A stretch of 64,000 nucleotides of DNA, taken from positions 1 to 64,000 of the forward strand of contig JAKSUQ010000006.1 in assembly GCA_024408855.1 (NCBI GenBank). Reading direction: 5' to 3'. This document shows, in pieces, positions 35,397-44,390 of the stretch. Each line of letters starts with the position of its first letter. Position 1 is the first letter of the stretch. Made by a program: the position numbers and the translations under genes. The notes beneath the pieces were generated by a model that did not search any database, was not told the DNA's origin, and saw only the letters and a program-made list of their open reading frames with translations. Origin of the DNA: a bacterium (GTDB taxonomy: Bacteria > Cyanobacteriota > Vampirovibrionia > Gastranaerophilales > Gastranaerophilaceae).

Positions 35397-36206
35397 TTAA
35401 TAAAAGAATGCTGCCGCAAAAATTAAGTCTATGATAACTATACTTACAAATGACCATACAACAGCCTTTGTTGTAGCTGTTCCGACCCCTTTTGCTCCGT
35501 CTTTTGCACTCATGCCTGATGCACAACTTATCATAGAAATAGCAAAACCAAAACAGAGAGATTTAAGCAAACAAACGTTGATGTCATGCATATTTAGACC
35601 AAACCAAACAGAATCAAAATATGCTTTATATGATAACTCTGATGTTATATTTGAAGCTATTGCTCCGCCTACAATCCCGAAAAGAGAAGCAATCGTTACT
35701 ACAAAAGGCATCATTATTGTTCCTGCTATAACTCTCGGAGTAAACAAATATTGTACAGGATTTACATTTAAAACTCTTAGAGCATCAATTTGGTCTGTAA
35801 CTTTCATTGTCGCTATTTCTGATGCCATTGACGAACCAATCATTGAAATTATCGCAAACCCTGCCATTATTGCACCCTCTTCCCTAACGGTAAGAACGGC
35901 TATAAGCATGCCGACAAAATTTCCGCCCCCATGCTTTACCATTTCTTCGGCAACTTGCATAGCAATAATAATGGACGTCATTTCCACTATGGTAAGCGTT
36001 ATAGGCAACGATGAAACTCCAAACCTTGAGGCTTGCTCCATTATATCCTTAAATCTTGTATTAAAATTTTTAAGGCATTTGAGCATTTCAATTCCATAGG
36101 TCATTACTTCACCGACAGTAGATATAAATTCGTACAGTTGCTCGGCAAAAATCTTCCCTACTTTGTATGTATAAGTATGCTTAAAAATCCTAACCATGTT
36201 TTCCAC
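35397..36206 (-). CDS. mlaE: MCE transporter permease MlaE-like
   Basis: A 269-residue membrane protein of the MlaE/TGD1 permease family with about five or six hydrophobic segments; VREEGAIMAGFAIISMIGSS, DQIDALRVLNVNPVQYL and GAKGVGTATTKAVVWS are the conserved family stretches. First gene of the mlaE-mlaF-mlaD operon. It starts with GTG at 36206; a TATACT ends six bases before that GTG, so the transcript should be leaderless. A second copy of the family is encoded at 39585-40319. Confidence 0.92.
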   Translation of the reverse strand: MENMVRIFKHTYTYKVGKIFAEQLYEFISTVGEVMTYGIEMLKCLKNFNTRFKDIMEQASRFGVSSLPITLTIVEMTSIIIAMQVAEEMVKHGGGNFVGMLIAVLTVREEGAIMAGFAIISMIGSSMASEIATMKVTDQIDALRVLNVNPVQYLFTPRVIAGTIMMPFVVTIASLFGIVGGAIASNITSELSYKAYFDSVWFGLNMHDINVCLLKSLCFGFAISMISCASGMSAKDGAKGVGTATTKAVVWSFVSIVIIDLIFAAAFFY

Positions 36207-36212
36207 ATATTA

Positions 36213-36218
36213 AGTATA
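36213..36218 (-). promoter_or_regulatory. -10 element of the mla operon, leaderless GTG
   Basis: TATACT on the minus strand ends six bases before GTG 36206. A weak TTCATT lies 17 bases further upstream. No Shine-Dalgarno sequence is present. Confidence 0.55.
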
Positions 36219-36315
36219 ACAAAAATACTTGTACAAATGAAGAAAAAATCCTATGTTTGTGGTAGACTGTACTAAAAGTATAAATTTTAAGGATATATAA
36301 GGAGTATGGAGTTAA

Positions 36316-38154
36316 ATGACTGAGTCGGTTTACAAATTACAGGGTACAAATTCTAAAACAGCTTTTCAATACAAATATCTATTAAAAAAAATTTTCCCGT
36401 ATCTAAAACCTTATCTGTTCAGAATATTCTTAGGATTTCTTGTCGCTGTTCCTTTGGGATTAATGGACGGTGTAACAGCATTTGCTTTAAAACCATACTT
36501 GGACTATGTCGTAGGCGACAAGGTATTGGAGTTCGCGATTTCGGGGCATGACTTTGTCATAACCGGCATTCAAATGGCTGTTATATTACCGGTCGGTGTA
36601 ATTTTGTTTGCAGGTATTCAAGGACTTTTGCGCTATTTGAACACATACATCTCGACCTGGACAAGTCAAAGAATTACAAATGATATAAAATCAGAGTTAT
36701 TTCACAATCTTATAAGTATGCATACACAATTTTATGACATAAACCCTTCCGGAATTATAATATCAAGGTATATGCAAGACCCCGTAAGTGCCTCTACAGG
36801 TATTATTGACCAAATCAAAACTATAACTACAAGTATATTTGGTGCATTAGGTTTGATTGCAGTTATGTTGTACAGTTCATGGCAATTAGCTTTAATCGGT
36901 ATCATAGTTCTTTGCGTAGCATTTGTTCCGGTTGCACTAATCAGAAAAAGAATTAAATCCGCTTCTAACAAAAATATGGTTATTGGCGGGAATATGACTA
37001 CAAGTATTAATGAAACATATTCCGGCAACAAAGTTATTTCGGCATACGAACTTCAAAACAGACAGGAAAAATATTTTAATGAACAAATTAAAAATTCATT
37101 TAACGTAAATATGTCCTTAGTTAAAAGAAGTGCGTGGATGTCCCCGTTAATGTATTTAATTGCATCATTCGGAATAGCTGCAGTCTTAGGTTTCGGCACT
37201 TACTTAATAAAAAATGAAATAATGACTGCCGGCTCTTTTGCATCTTTTGTTACATCCTTACTTTTACTATACAAGCCGGTAAAAACATTAGGAACTACAT
37301 TAACAAATATTCAAAATATTTTTGTAGCTTTAAGCCGTGTATTTGAACTATTTGAATTAAAACCATTAATACAAAATTCAGAAAATGCCGTTACACTAAA
37401 TAGTTTTAATAATGGCATATCTTTTGAAAATGTAAATTTTGAATACGAAAAAAATTGTCCTGTTATAAAGAATTTCAACCTTTATGTAAACAAAGGAGAA
37501 ACCATTGCTATTGTCGGAAATTCAGGTGGCGGTAAATCCACAATAGTAAATCTTATTCCAAGGTTTTACGACATCAAATCCGGCAGTATAAAAATTGATG
37601 GGACTGATATAAGAGAAATGACATTAAGTTCCCTCAGAAAAAATATTTCTATGGTATTTCAAGATAATTTCTTATTCACTGGAACAATCAAAGAAAATAT
37701 AATGATGGGAAATCCTGATGCGACAGAAAATGATTTCAATGACGTAATAAAACTTGCACATTTGGAAGAACTTATTGCAGATTTACCGGATGGCTCAAAC
37801 ACCCTGTTAGGAGAAAGAGGAATGACTTTATCCGGAGGGCAACGTCAGAGAATAGCAATTGCAAGAGCAATGATAAGAAATGCTCCGATAGTAATATTGG
37901 ATGAAGCAACTTCAGCCTTGGATAACGAATCGGAAGCTATTGTTCAAAGAGCTATGGACAATCTGATGAAAGATCGGACTGTTTTTATAATTGCACACAG
38001 ATTGTCTACAATTAAGAATGCAGACAGAATTGCAGTAATTAATGACGGAGAGCTCGTTGAAACGGGTACTCATGAGGAATTAATGGCTCATCACAACGGA
38101 CAATACAGGTTATTATATGATATGCAGTTTGGCGGAACTGAAAGTTACGTTTAA
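36316..38154 (+). CDS. ABC exporter, MsbA/lipid flippase type
   Basis: A 612-residue half-transporter: six-helix transmembrane domain (about residues 35-345) fused to an ATPase domain with Walker A GNSGGGKSTIVN (about 400), Q-loop MVFQDNFLFTG, signature LSGGQRQRIAIARA, Walker B IVILDEATSALD and the AHRLST H-loop. The sequence resembles MsbA and related lipid or lipopolysaccharide flippases. AAGGAG and a nearer GGAG precede ATG. The following manC and mlaE-like genes support a role in surface lipid or polysaccharide export. Substrate is inferred. Confidence 0.9.
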   Translation: MTESVYKLQGTNSKTAFQYKYLLKKIFPYLKPYLFRIFLGFLVAVPLGLMDGVTAFALKPYLDYVVGDKVLEFAISGHDFVITGIQMAVILPVGVILFAGIQGLLRYLNTYISTWTSQRITNDIKSELFHNLISMHTQFYDINPSGIIISRYMQDPVSASTGIIDQIKTITTSIFGALGLIAVMLYSSWQLALIGIIVLCVAFVPVALIRKRIKSASNKNMVIGGNMTTSINETYSGNKVISAYELQNRQEKYFNEQIKNSFNVNMSLVKRSAWMSPLMYLIASFGIAAVLGFGTYLIKNEIMTAGSFASFVTSLLLLYKPVKTLGTTLTNIQNIFVALSRVFELFELKPLIQNSENAVTLNSFNNGISFENVNFEYEKNCPVIKNFNLYVNKGETIAIVGNSGGGKSTIVNLIPRFYDIKSGSIKIDGTDIREMTLSSLRKNISMVFQDNFLFTGTIKENIMMGNPDATENDFNDVIKLAHLEELIADLPDGSNTLLGERGMTLSGGQRQRIAIARAMIRNAPIVILDEATSALDNESEAIVQRAMDNLMKDRTVFIIAHRLSTIKNADRIAVINDGELVETGTHEELMAHHNGQYRLLYDMQFGGTESYV

Positions 38155-38171
38155 ATTTATAAGGAGGTTTT

Positions 38172-39563
38172 ATGTACGGATTGATTTTGGCAGGCGGTTC
38201 CGGAAGCAGGTTATGGCCTTTGTCCAGAGAATTGTATCCTAAACAGCTTTTAAATATTCAAAACTCCGAAAGTTTACTTCAATCGACATTTTTGAGATTA
38301 AAAGAATATATATCTCCTGAAAACATTATAAGCATGACCGGAGTAAAACATTTATCAAACGTAAAATACCAATTATCCGCAATCACAAGAAACCCATTGG
38401 TATTATCTGAACCTATTTCAAAAAATACTGCTCCTGCAATAGTTTTAGGAACAAAGTACATAAAAGAGGTTTTCGGTAAAGATGACGTAGTTCTTGTTGT
38501 TCCGTCTGACCACATGATAAAAGATACATTATCTTTTATAGAAACCGTTAAACAAGGAGAAAAAATTGCAAATCGCGGTTTCATTGTTACTTTCGGCATA
38601 AAACCGCTATACGCCGAAACCGGATATGGTTATATTAGTACAACCGAGAAAGATATTGAAAACGGTTTTGCAGTTGACAAATTTACTGAAAAACCTGATA
38701 TCGTAACAGCTAAAGAATATTTAAAGAAAAATAATTATTATTGGAATAGCGGTATTTTCATGTTCAAACCTTCCGTCCTTTTAGAAGAAGTTAAAAAATG
38801 TTCACCTGAAATTTACGAAAAATTATCAAATTTTGATTTTTCAAAATCCGATGAAATTCCGTTTACAGAATTTGACAAAATGCCTTCAACTTCTATCGAT
38901 TATGCCGTTATGGAAAAGTCGAACAAAATTGCTTTAGTAGAATTAAAAAGCGACTGGAATGATTTAGGCAGTTGGAAATCTATCTATGATGTAAGTAAAA
39001 AAGATGAAGACGGAAATGTAAAAATAGGACATGTACTTGATGAAGGTTCAAAAAACTCATTTGTTTATTCATCCTCAAAATTGGTTGCAACTGTTGGACT
39101 TGAAGATACTATTCTGGTTGAAACAGAAGATGCAATATTAGCCTGCAAGGTCGATAAAACCCAAGATGTAAAAAAAATATTTGATACATTAAAAAAACAG
39201 CATGACAATACTCATTTGGTACATAAAACCGTTTACAGACCTTGGGGATATTATACTGTTTTAGCGGAAGGAAAAGGATTTTTGACAAAAATGATACAAG
39301 TAAATCCGGGACAAAAACTTTCTGTTCAATCCCATAACCACAGAAGCGAACATTGGGTTGTTTTAGAAGGAAAAGCAAAAGTTGTATTAGAAGGCAAAGA
39401 TCTCATCCTAAGTCCTGGACATAGCGTTGATATAGCCGTTCAAGCAATTCACTCTTTACAAAATCCATACGAAGATGTCTTAAAAATAATTGAAGTCCAA
39501 AAGGGTGATTTACTTATAGAGGAAGATATAATCCGCTACGAAGACATGTACGGCAGAGTGTAA
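38172..39563 (+). CDS. manC: Mannose-1-phosphate guanylyltransferase / mannose-6-phosphate isomerase
   Basis: A bifunctional 463-residue enzyme. N-terminal nucleotidyltransferase (about 1-340) with AGGSGSRLWPLSRELYPKQLL, and a C-terminal cupin isomerase (about 350-460) with VNPGQKLSVQSHNHRSEHWVV, the metal-binding histidine motif. Makes GDP-mannose for surface polysaccharide or glycolipid. AAGGAGG lies six bases before ATG, one of the strongest ribosome sites in the window. Eighteen bases after the ABC exporter, so probably co-transcribed. Confidence 0.94.
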   Translation: MYGLILAGGSGSRLWPLSRELYPKQLLNIQNSESLLQSTFLRLKEYISPENIISMTGVKHLSNVKYQLSAITRNPLVLSEPISKNTAPAIVLGTKYIKEVFGKDDVVLVVPSDHMIKDTLSFIETVKQGEKIANRGFIVTFGIKPLYAETGYGYISTTEKDIENGFAVDKFTEKPDIVTAKEYLKKNNYYWNSGIFMFKPSVLLEEVKKCSPEIYEKLSNFDFSKSDEIPFTEFDKMPSTSIDYAVMEKSNKIALVELKSDWNDLGSWKSIYDVSKKDEDGNVKIGHVLDEGSKNSFVYSSSKLVATVGLEDTILVETEDAILACKVDKTQDVKKIFDTLKKQHDNTHLVHKTVYRPWGYYTVLAEGKGFLTKMIQVNPGQKLSVQSHNHRSEHWVVLEGKAKVVLEGKDLILSPGHSVDIAVQAIHSLQNPYEDVLKIIEVQKGDLLIEEDIIRYEDMYGRV

Positions 39564-39584
39564 GTTTTAATAGGAAACGTTTTA

Positions 39585-40319
39585 ATGATAGATTTTTTTG
39601 GTAAATGTGTAAAAAATTTATATTTAACAATAAAATATACTTTGGGTGGAAGTACTCGGTTAAAAACTGTAATCTCTCAAGCTGTCGCAATTAGCTATGA
39701 TTCATTGATAATCTCACTTGTTATAGTCTTTGTATCGGCAGCTGTTATTGCTATACAAGTTTCTAAACAATTTTTGATGACAGGGGCAGAAACTTATGTT
39801 GGAGGTTCAATAGCTATTGTTATGATAAGAGAAATTGCCCCCGGATTTGTTGCCTTAGCAATCGGAGCAAGAGCCGGCACTGCAATTTGTGCTGAAATTG
39901 CAAATATGCAAGTTACATCCCAAGTTGATGCAATAAAAATGCTCAAAATTGACCCGATAGGATATTACTTTGCTCCAAGACTCGTTGCTTCAGCAATAAC
40001 AGTACCTATGGTAGTTTTGATAGCTGAATTTACCGGAATATTAGGAGGAATGCTTGTTGCATACTATACAATAGGATTACACCCCGCAAGATATATGAAT
40101 TCGGTTTGGCTATGGCTTAATACAAAAGATATTTATATAAGTCTGTTTAAAGCATTTGTTTTCGGAATTCTGATAGCGTTAGTTTGTGCCACACAGGGAT
40201 ATGAAACAAACGGAGGAGCAAAGGATGTTGGACTGTCTACAACAAGAGCTTCCATATTATCTACTTTGTATATGTTATTAGCGGATTTTTTGATTAATAT
40301 TGTATTTTATCTGAATTAA
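39585..40319 (+). CDS. Second MlaE-family permease
   Basis: A 244-residue membrane protein of the MlaE/TGD1 family, paralogue of 35397-36206. Conserved stretches: VMIREIAPGFVALAIGARAGTAICAEI, SQVDAIKMLKIDPIGYYFAPR and GGAKDVGLSTTRASI. No ATPase or MCE gene sits beside it; it may use the shared MlaF or work with the exporter/manC unit just upstream (21 bases). The N-terminus is shorter than the first copy by about 20 residues. Confidence 0.88.
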   Translation: MIDFFGKCVKNLYLTIKYTLGGSTRLKTVISQAVAISYDSLIISLVIVFVSAAVIAIQVSKQFLMTGAETYVGGSIAIVMIREIAPGFVALAIGARAGTAICAEIANMQVTSQVDAIKMLKIDPIGYYFAPRLVASAITVPMVVLIAEFTGILGGMLVAYYTIGLHPARYMNSVWLWLNTKDIYISLFKAFVFGILIALVCATQGYETNGGAKDVGLSTTRASILSTLYMLLADFLINIVFYLN

Positions 40320-40376
40320 TTTGATTAACTGAATGTATTATGCTATCATAGCTTTATATAATCGGAGTGATTAGCT

Positions 40377-41204
40377 TTGCCTGAAAATCTTAGAGATGAT
40401 TCATATGAAATAATTACCGAATGGATTAGTGCATATCAGATTTCAGAAAACGATAATGAAAGAGATGCCTTAAAGACTAAAATAGTCGGTAAGATGATAC
40501 CTGTTGTAAAAAAAATTGCACGCAGGATTGCAAGACGTGCCTACGACCCTGTTGAAGACATGGAGCAAGCAGGTTTTATAGGTCTTTTAAAAGCAATTGA
40601 CAATTATTCAAATGAGAAAAACGATAATTTTAGGGCATATGCAACATACTTGATTATCAGTGAAATGAAACACTATTTACGGGACAAACTGAATACTATT
40701 CGTGTGCCAAGGTATATTCAGGAATTAACTATTCGTATTAACAATTTTACTAAAGATTTAACTCCTGAAGAAATCAACAACCTGACGAGTGATGAAGTTG
40801 CTTCTGCCTTACAAACATCAACAAACGCTGTTGACATGGCATTGCAAGTTGATAGACGCAGGACTATTGTATCACTGGATGAAATGTGCTTTGCTAACAA
40901 TGATAAGCTGAGCTTTGAAGAAATTTTACCTGATGGAGATTACAAAATCAAAGACGAGTACAAAGATGCAAAAATTATATTTGAAAATGCCATAAATAAA
41001 TTGCCGAATGAAGAACGTCTTTTGGTTGATATGTATTATAATCAGGATATGACAAAAAAAGAAATTGCAAATGCACTTGTTATTTCACCTATGTCTGTTA
41101 CAAGACGTATGAAACAGGCTTTTGATGTAATGTCATCAATGATAATTGACGAATCCGAAAATAGGGAACTTAAAAAAGGAAATCTCAAAAAGGATAGTGT
41201 ATAA
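40377..41204 (+). CDS. Sigma factor of the SigF/SigB/FliA class
   Basis: A 275-residue group-3 sigma-70 factor. Region 2 contains DPVEDMEQAGFIGLLKAIDNY and FRAYATYLIISEMKHYLRDK; region 3 follows (VPRYIQELTIRINN); region 4 ends with TKKEIANALVISPMSVTRRM as helix-turn-helix. The start is TTG at 40377, supported by GGAG about ten bases upstream and a TATAAT just before. Group-3 factors drive stress, sporulation or flagellar regulons; which one is unknown. Overlaps the prepilin peptidase by one base (TAATG). Confidence 0.92.
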   Translation: MPENLRDDSYEIITEWISAYQISENDNERDALKTKIVGKMIPVVKKIARRIARRAYDPVEDMEQAGFIGLLKAIDNYSNEKNDNFRAYATYLIISEMKHYLRDKLNTIRVPRYIQELTIRINNFTKDLTPEEINNLTSDEVASALQTSTNAVDMALQVDRRRTIVSLDEMCFANNDKLSFEEILPDGDYKIKDEYKDAKIIFENAINKLPNEERLLVDMYYNQDMTKKEIANALVISPMSVTRRMKQAFDVMSSMIIDESENRELKKGNLKKDSV

Positions 41205-42127
41205 TGAGCAATTTTAATTTCGATTTAACTTTATATAACTACCTTTTATTTTGGGTATGCCTTATAGGATTGTGCTTAGGCAGTTTTTATAATGTTGTTA
41301 TATTAAGAACTTTGAGCGGAGAAAGTATAATTTTCCCGCCGTCTAAATGCCCCAAGTGCAATCATAAGCTGTATTTTTGGCACAACATACCATTACTTTC
41401 ATATATCTTATTAAGGGGGAAATGCTATTTTTGTAAAGAAAAAATCAGTTTGCAATATCCTATTATTGAATTTTTTACAATGCTTTTATTTGCCGTTTCA
41501 TATGTAAAATTCGGAATAACAGTAAAAACTCTTTTTGTCTTAGTCTGGGTTTCTTGCTTAATAATAATGACAGCAACAGATATTAAAGAAAAAATCGTAG
41601 AGTGTAGAATTGCAATACTTATGGGAATTCTTGGCGTGCTATACGGCTTTATATCATCCGGCATAAGCGGAGCTTTAAACTCTTTAAGCGGTCTTATTGT
41701 AGGAGCTTTACTTATAGAAATCATTGCAAGATTAGGCTATATTTTTGTAAAACAACGTGCAATGGGCGAAGCCGACACTTATGTATTTGGTGCAATTGGA
41801 TCCGTAGTCGGACTGAACGGAATTTTTCAGACATTTATATATAGCTTGTTTGTTTCAATGATTTTTGTTTTTCCTGTTTTTTTGTATAACAGGTACAAAT
41901 CAGGTGATAAATCTTCCTGCATATTTTCACTTCTTTTCTTTTTAAGCATCATAGCTTATAAGTTAATTGGCGAAAATTATTATTTGTTAGGAGTTGTACT
42001 TCTTATTTCAGTGTTTTTAATACGAGCAGTCCTAATGGGATTAAAACGAGAAAATAGCCTAAACTATCTGCCTTTTGTACCGGCATTAACCGGAGGATTT
42101 CTGTATTACATGTTTATGGTACAATAA
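41204..42127 (+). CDS. pilD: Prepilin leader peptidase (A24)
   Basis: A 307-residue membrane aspartyl protease that cleaves and may methylate type IV prepilins. N-terminal LGSFYNVVILRTL, zinc-binding cytoplasmic loop with CPKC and CYFC pairs (about 46-75), then catalytic aspartates in TATDIKEKIV (about 128) and GEADTYVFGAIG (about 190). The second motif is GEAD rather than the common GxGD, so one position differs. About eight transmembrane helices. Implies type IV pili or a competence pilus encoded elsewhere. Coupled to the sigma factor upstream. Confidence 0.92.
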   Translation: MSNFNFDLTLYNYLLFWVCLIGLCLGSFYNVVILRTLSGESIIFPPSKCPKCNHKLYFWHNIPLLSYILLRGKCYFCKEKISLQYPIIEFFTMLLFAVSYVKFGITVKTLFVLVWVSCLIIMTATDIKEKIVECRIAILMGILGVLYGFISSGISGALNSLSGLIVGALLIEIIARLGYIFVKQRAMGEADTYVFGAIGSVVGLNGIFQTFIYSLFVSMIFVFPVFLYNRYKSGDKSSCIFSLLFFLSIIAYKLIGENYYLLGVVLLISVFLIRAVLMGLKRENSLNYLPFVPALTGGFLYYMFMVQ

Positions 42128-42148
42128 TTCTACAAAAGGAAATATTTA

Positions 42149-42559
42149 ATGGTAGTATCGTATCCGACACAACACAGAAATTATTGCATTTTTGACACTG
42201 ATACAGAAAAAAAAATATCCAGAGGTGAAAATGAAATTGCTAACGTAAAAGTTGCATTGGAAAATCCCTCTTCGGAAGATGATGTTGTTGAAAATTTATA
42301 TATCTTAAACCGAATGTTGGATAACGGAGTTGACAAAGAAAAAATTACAAATTTGTATCCGGTTTTGTCTGCATACAACAATACAAAATCTCCCAACATA
42401 CAAACTTATCTTGCCGGAATTTACAGAAAGACAAAAATTCCTGATGCTTTCGGGCCTTTGATAAAAATGTTAATAAGAGATTCAATTGAACCGATAGAAA
42501 ATGCAGGTTTTGATCCGACCGAAGAAATCGGCGGTGCCATATTGGATTATCTTGTATAA
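42149..42559 (+). CDS. Small helical HEAT-like protein
   Basis: A 136-residue soluble protein with helices typical of a HEAT/ARM-like fold: VENLYILNRMLDNGVDKEK, LYPVLSAYN and IQTYLAGIYRKTKIPDAFGPLIKML. AAGGAA precedes ATG and the gene follows the prepilin peptidase by 21 bases. No specific family recognised. A gap of about 155 bases with a promoter for the next gene follows. Confidence 0.65.
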   Translation: MVVSYPTQHRNYCIFDTDTEKKISRGENEIANVKVALENPSSEDDVVENLYILNRMLDNGVDKEKITNLYPVLSAYNNTKSPNIQTYLAGIYRKTKIPDAFGPLIKMLIRDSIEPIENAGFDPTEEIGGAILDYLV

Positions 42560-42716
42560 TTTTTACAAAATATCATATATAAAATCTTTAATTGGTTTGA
42601 TATATGACAGATTGTAATAATATTTAAGATTTATATACTAAAGCACCTAAAAGGCTTGTCGTTTTGTCCGTTTTATTATATTATATAAGAAAGAGTATAA
42701 TGTGCAGAGAGGTTTT

Positions 42717-44390
42717 ATGTCGCTGGAGAATTTTGTATGTGAATCGGCGGACGAAATTTTCAACGGTTCTTATGAAGAAGCAAAGAACCGCATAATTAAG
42801 CATAAAGAAATTTATCAGGATGATTCTGCAATATGCTTTAGTTTGTTAGCTCTCGGCGCATTTAAAAAGAAACAATTTGATGATTATTATCAATTCATGA
42901 ATGATGCTCAATTTCTTTCCGAACGAACAGAGGATTGCATAACGTGTATATTGCATGAATTGGTTTTAGGATATATAAGTTTTTCGGAAAAAAACAGCTC
43001 CCTGTATTCTATAAACTATAATAATGCAAGAAAACTTGCAATGAAAAATCAAAAAACAAATTTCTTTGAAAAGATTGCCGGAATTTTTCAATGTCCGCCT
43101 ATTACTCATTTGAGCACCCATGCACCGGTCAAAGATCCGCTAATAGCTTTGGTTAAGATTGGTCAAGCTGTTGCTGCCGAAAAAAATATCGATGTTTTAA
43201 TTCGTACAATAGCTGAAGAAACAAAAATAGCTTTAAATGCTGACAGATGCACCGTTTATCTGTATGACAGAGAACATAACGAACTATATTCTAAAGTCGC
43301 AACTGGGTTAGACGATTTTAAAGAATTGCGTGTACCGGCAGATAAAGGTTTAGCGGGACATGTCGTCAAGACGGGTGAAACCGTAAATATTAAAGATGCC
43401 TATAAAGATGAACGTTTTAATCCTGATATTGATAAAAAAACCGGATACAGAACAAAAACAATTCTGTGTATGCCTATAAAAAACTTTAATCAAGAAATTA
43501 TCGGAGTATTTCAGGTTCTTAATAAATTTGATGAAACCTTTTCCATTGATGATGAAGATTTACTTATAGCAATTGCGTCGAGTGCCGGTATATCATTGGA
43601 GAATGCCCAATTATTCGAAAAACAGCGTAAATTATTGGAAGAACAAAGACTATTGTTTGACAGCTTTATTGAAACTTTGGCATCTTCTATTGATGCAAGA
43701 GATAAGATTACATCTGGTCATTCAACAAGGGTAAAAATGTACGCTTCCCTAATTGCTAATGAATTTGGATTAGAAAAAAAAGATATTAATATTTTAGAAA
43801 AAGCTGCAGCATTACATGATATAGGTAAAATCGGAATAAAAGATTGCATTTTACAAAAAGAAGGGAAATTAACTCCAGAAGAATATAGCCATATACAGGA
43901 ACACGTTGAAATTACGCATAACATTCTTACAAAAATCCGTATGTCTGCAGAATTTGATGAAATTACGGAAATCGCTTGCTCGCATCATGAAAAGTATGAT
44001 GGAACAGGATATTACAGAGGTTTAAAAGGCTGCGATATTCCTTTTGGCGGAAGAATTTTGGCTGTTTCTGACGTTTTTGATGCAATTACATCAAAAAGAC
44101 ACTATCGTGATAAAATGCCCATTGAAAAAGTTATAAATATTATACTTGAAGGTTCCGGTTCACATTTTGATCCTTTAGTTGTAGATAAATTTTTATCAAT
44201 TAAACTTGACAAGATAGTAGAAGTATTCCTGACAGAAAACATAGAAACCGATTTTATAGAGGATGATAAAATTGTATTGTGTAAGTACAATTTACTTGAT
44301 TTGTATTATTCAATAATAAATCATTGCAGTAATTTATTATTGAAAATTTTTAATAAGTATTACGTAGGTGTGGATTTAGATAATGAATAG
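42717..44390 (+). CDS. GAF and HD-GYP-type signalling phosphodiesterase
   Basis: A 557-residue cytoplasmic protein. About residues 1-140 are helical and unassigned; a GAF domain covers about 145-300 (DRCTVYLYDREHNELYS, GLAGHVVKTGETVNI, LCMPIKNFNQEIIGVFQ); the HD-GYP domain covers about 320-510 with GHSTRVKMYA, AALHDIGKIGIKD, and HHEKYDGTGYYRGLKG. The GYP of the name reads GYY here; metal-binding residues are intact. HD-GYP enzymes degrade cyclic-di-GMP. A TATAAT and GAGG precede ATG 42717, preferred over a GTG at 42702. No GGDEF or EAL gene is in the window. It overlaps the TPR gene by eight bases. Confidence 0.9.
   Translation: MSLENFVCESADEIFNGSYEEAKNRIIKHKEIYQDDSAICFSLLALGAFKKKQFDDYYQFMNDAQFLSERTEDCITCILHELVLGYISFSEKNSSLYSINYNNARKLAMKNQKTNFFEKIAGIFQCPPITHLSTHAPVKDPLIALVKIGQAVAAEKNIDVLIRTIAEETKIALNADRCTVYLYDREHNELYSKVATGLDDFKELRVPADKGLAGHVVKTGETVNIKDAYKDERFNPDIDKKTGYRTKTILCMPIKNFNQEIIGVFQVLNKFDETFSIDDEDLLIAIASSAGISLENAQLFEKQRKLLEEQRLLFDSFIETLASSIDARDKITSGHSTRVKMYASLIANEFGLEKKDINILEKAAALHDIGKIGIKDCILQKEGKLTPEEYSHIQEHVEITHNILTKIRMSAEFDEITEIACSHHEKYDGTGYYRGLKGCDIPFGGRILAVSDVFDAITSKRHYRDKMPIEKVINIILEGSGSHFDPLVVDKFLSIKLDKIVEVFLTENIETDFIEDDKIVLCKYNLLDLYYSIINHCSNLLLKIFNKYYVGVDLDNE

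Noticed and set aside
35431-36099. 222-codon plus-strand frame inside mlaE
   Set aside because: Antisense shadow of a clearly recognised permease; no ribosome site.
42560-42716. Possible non-coding RNA in the 157-base gap
   Set aside because: AT-rich with a TATAAT near the end; no stable stem or terminator found.
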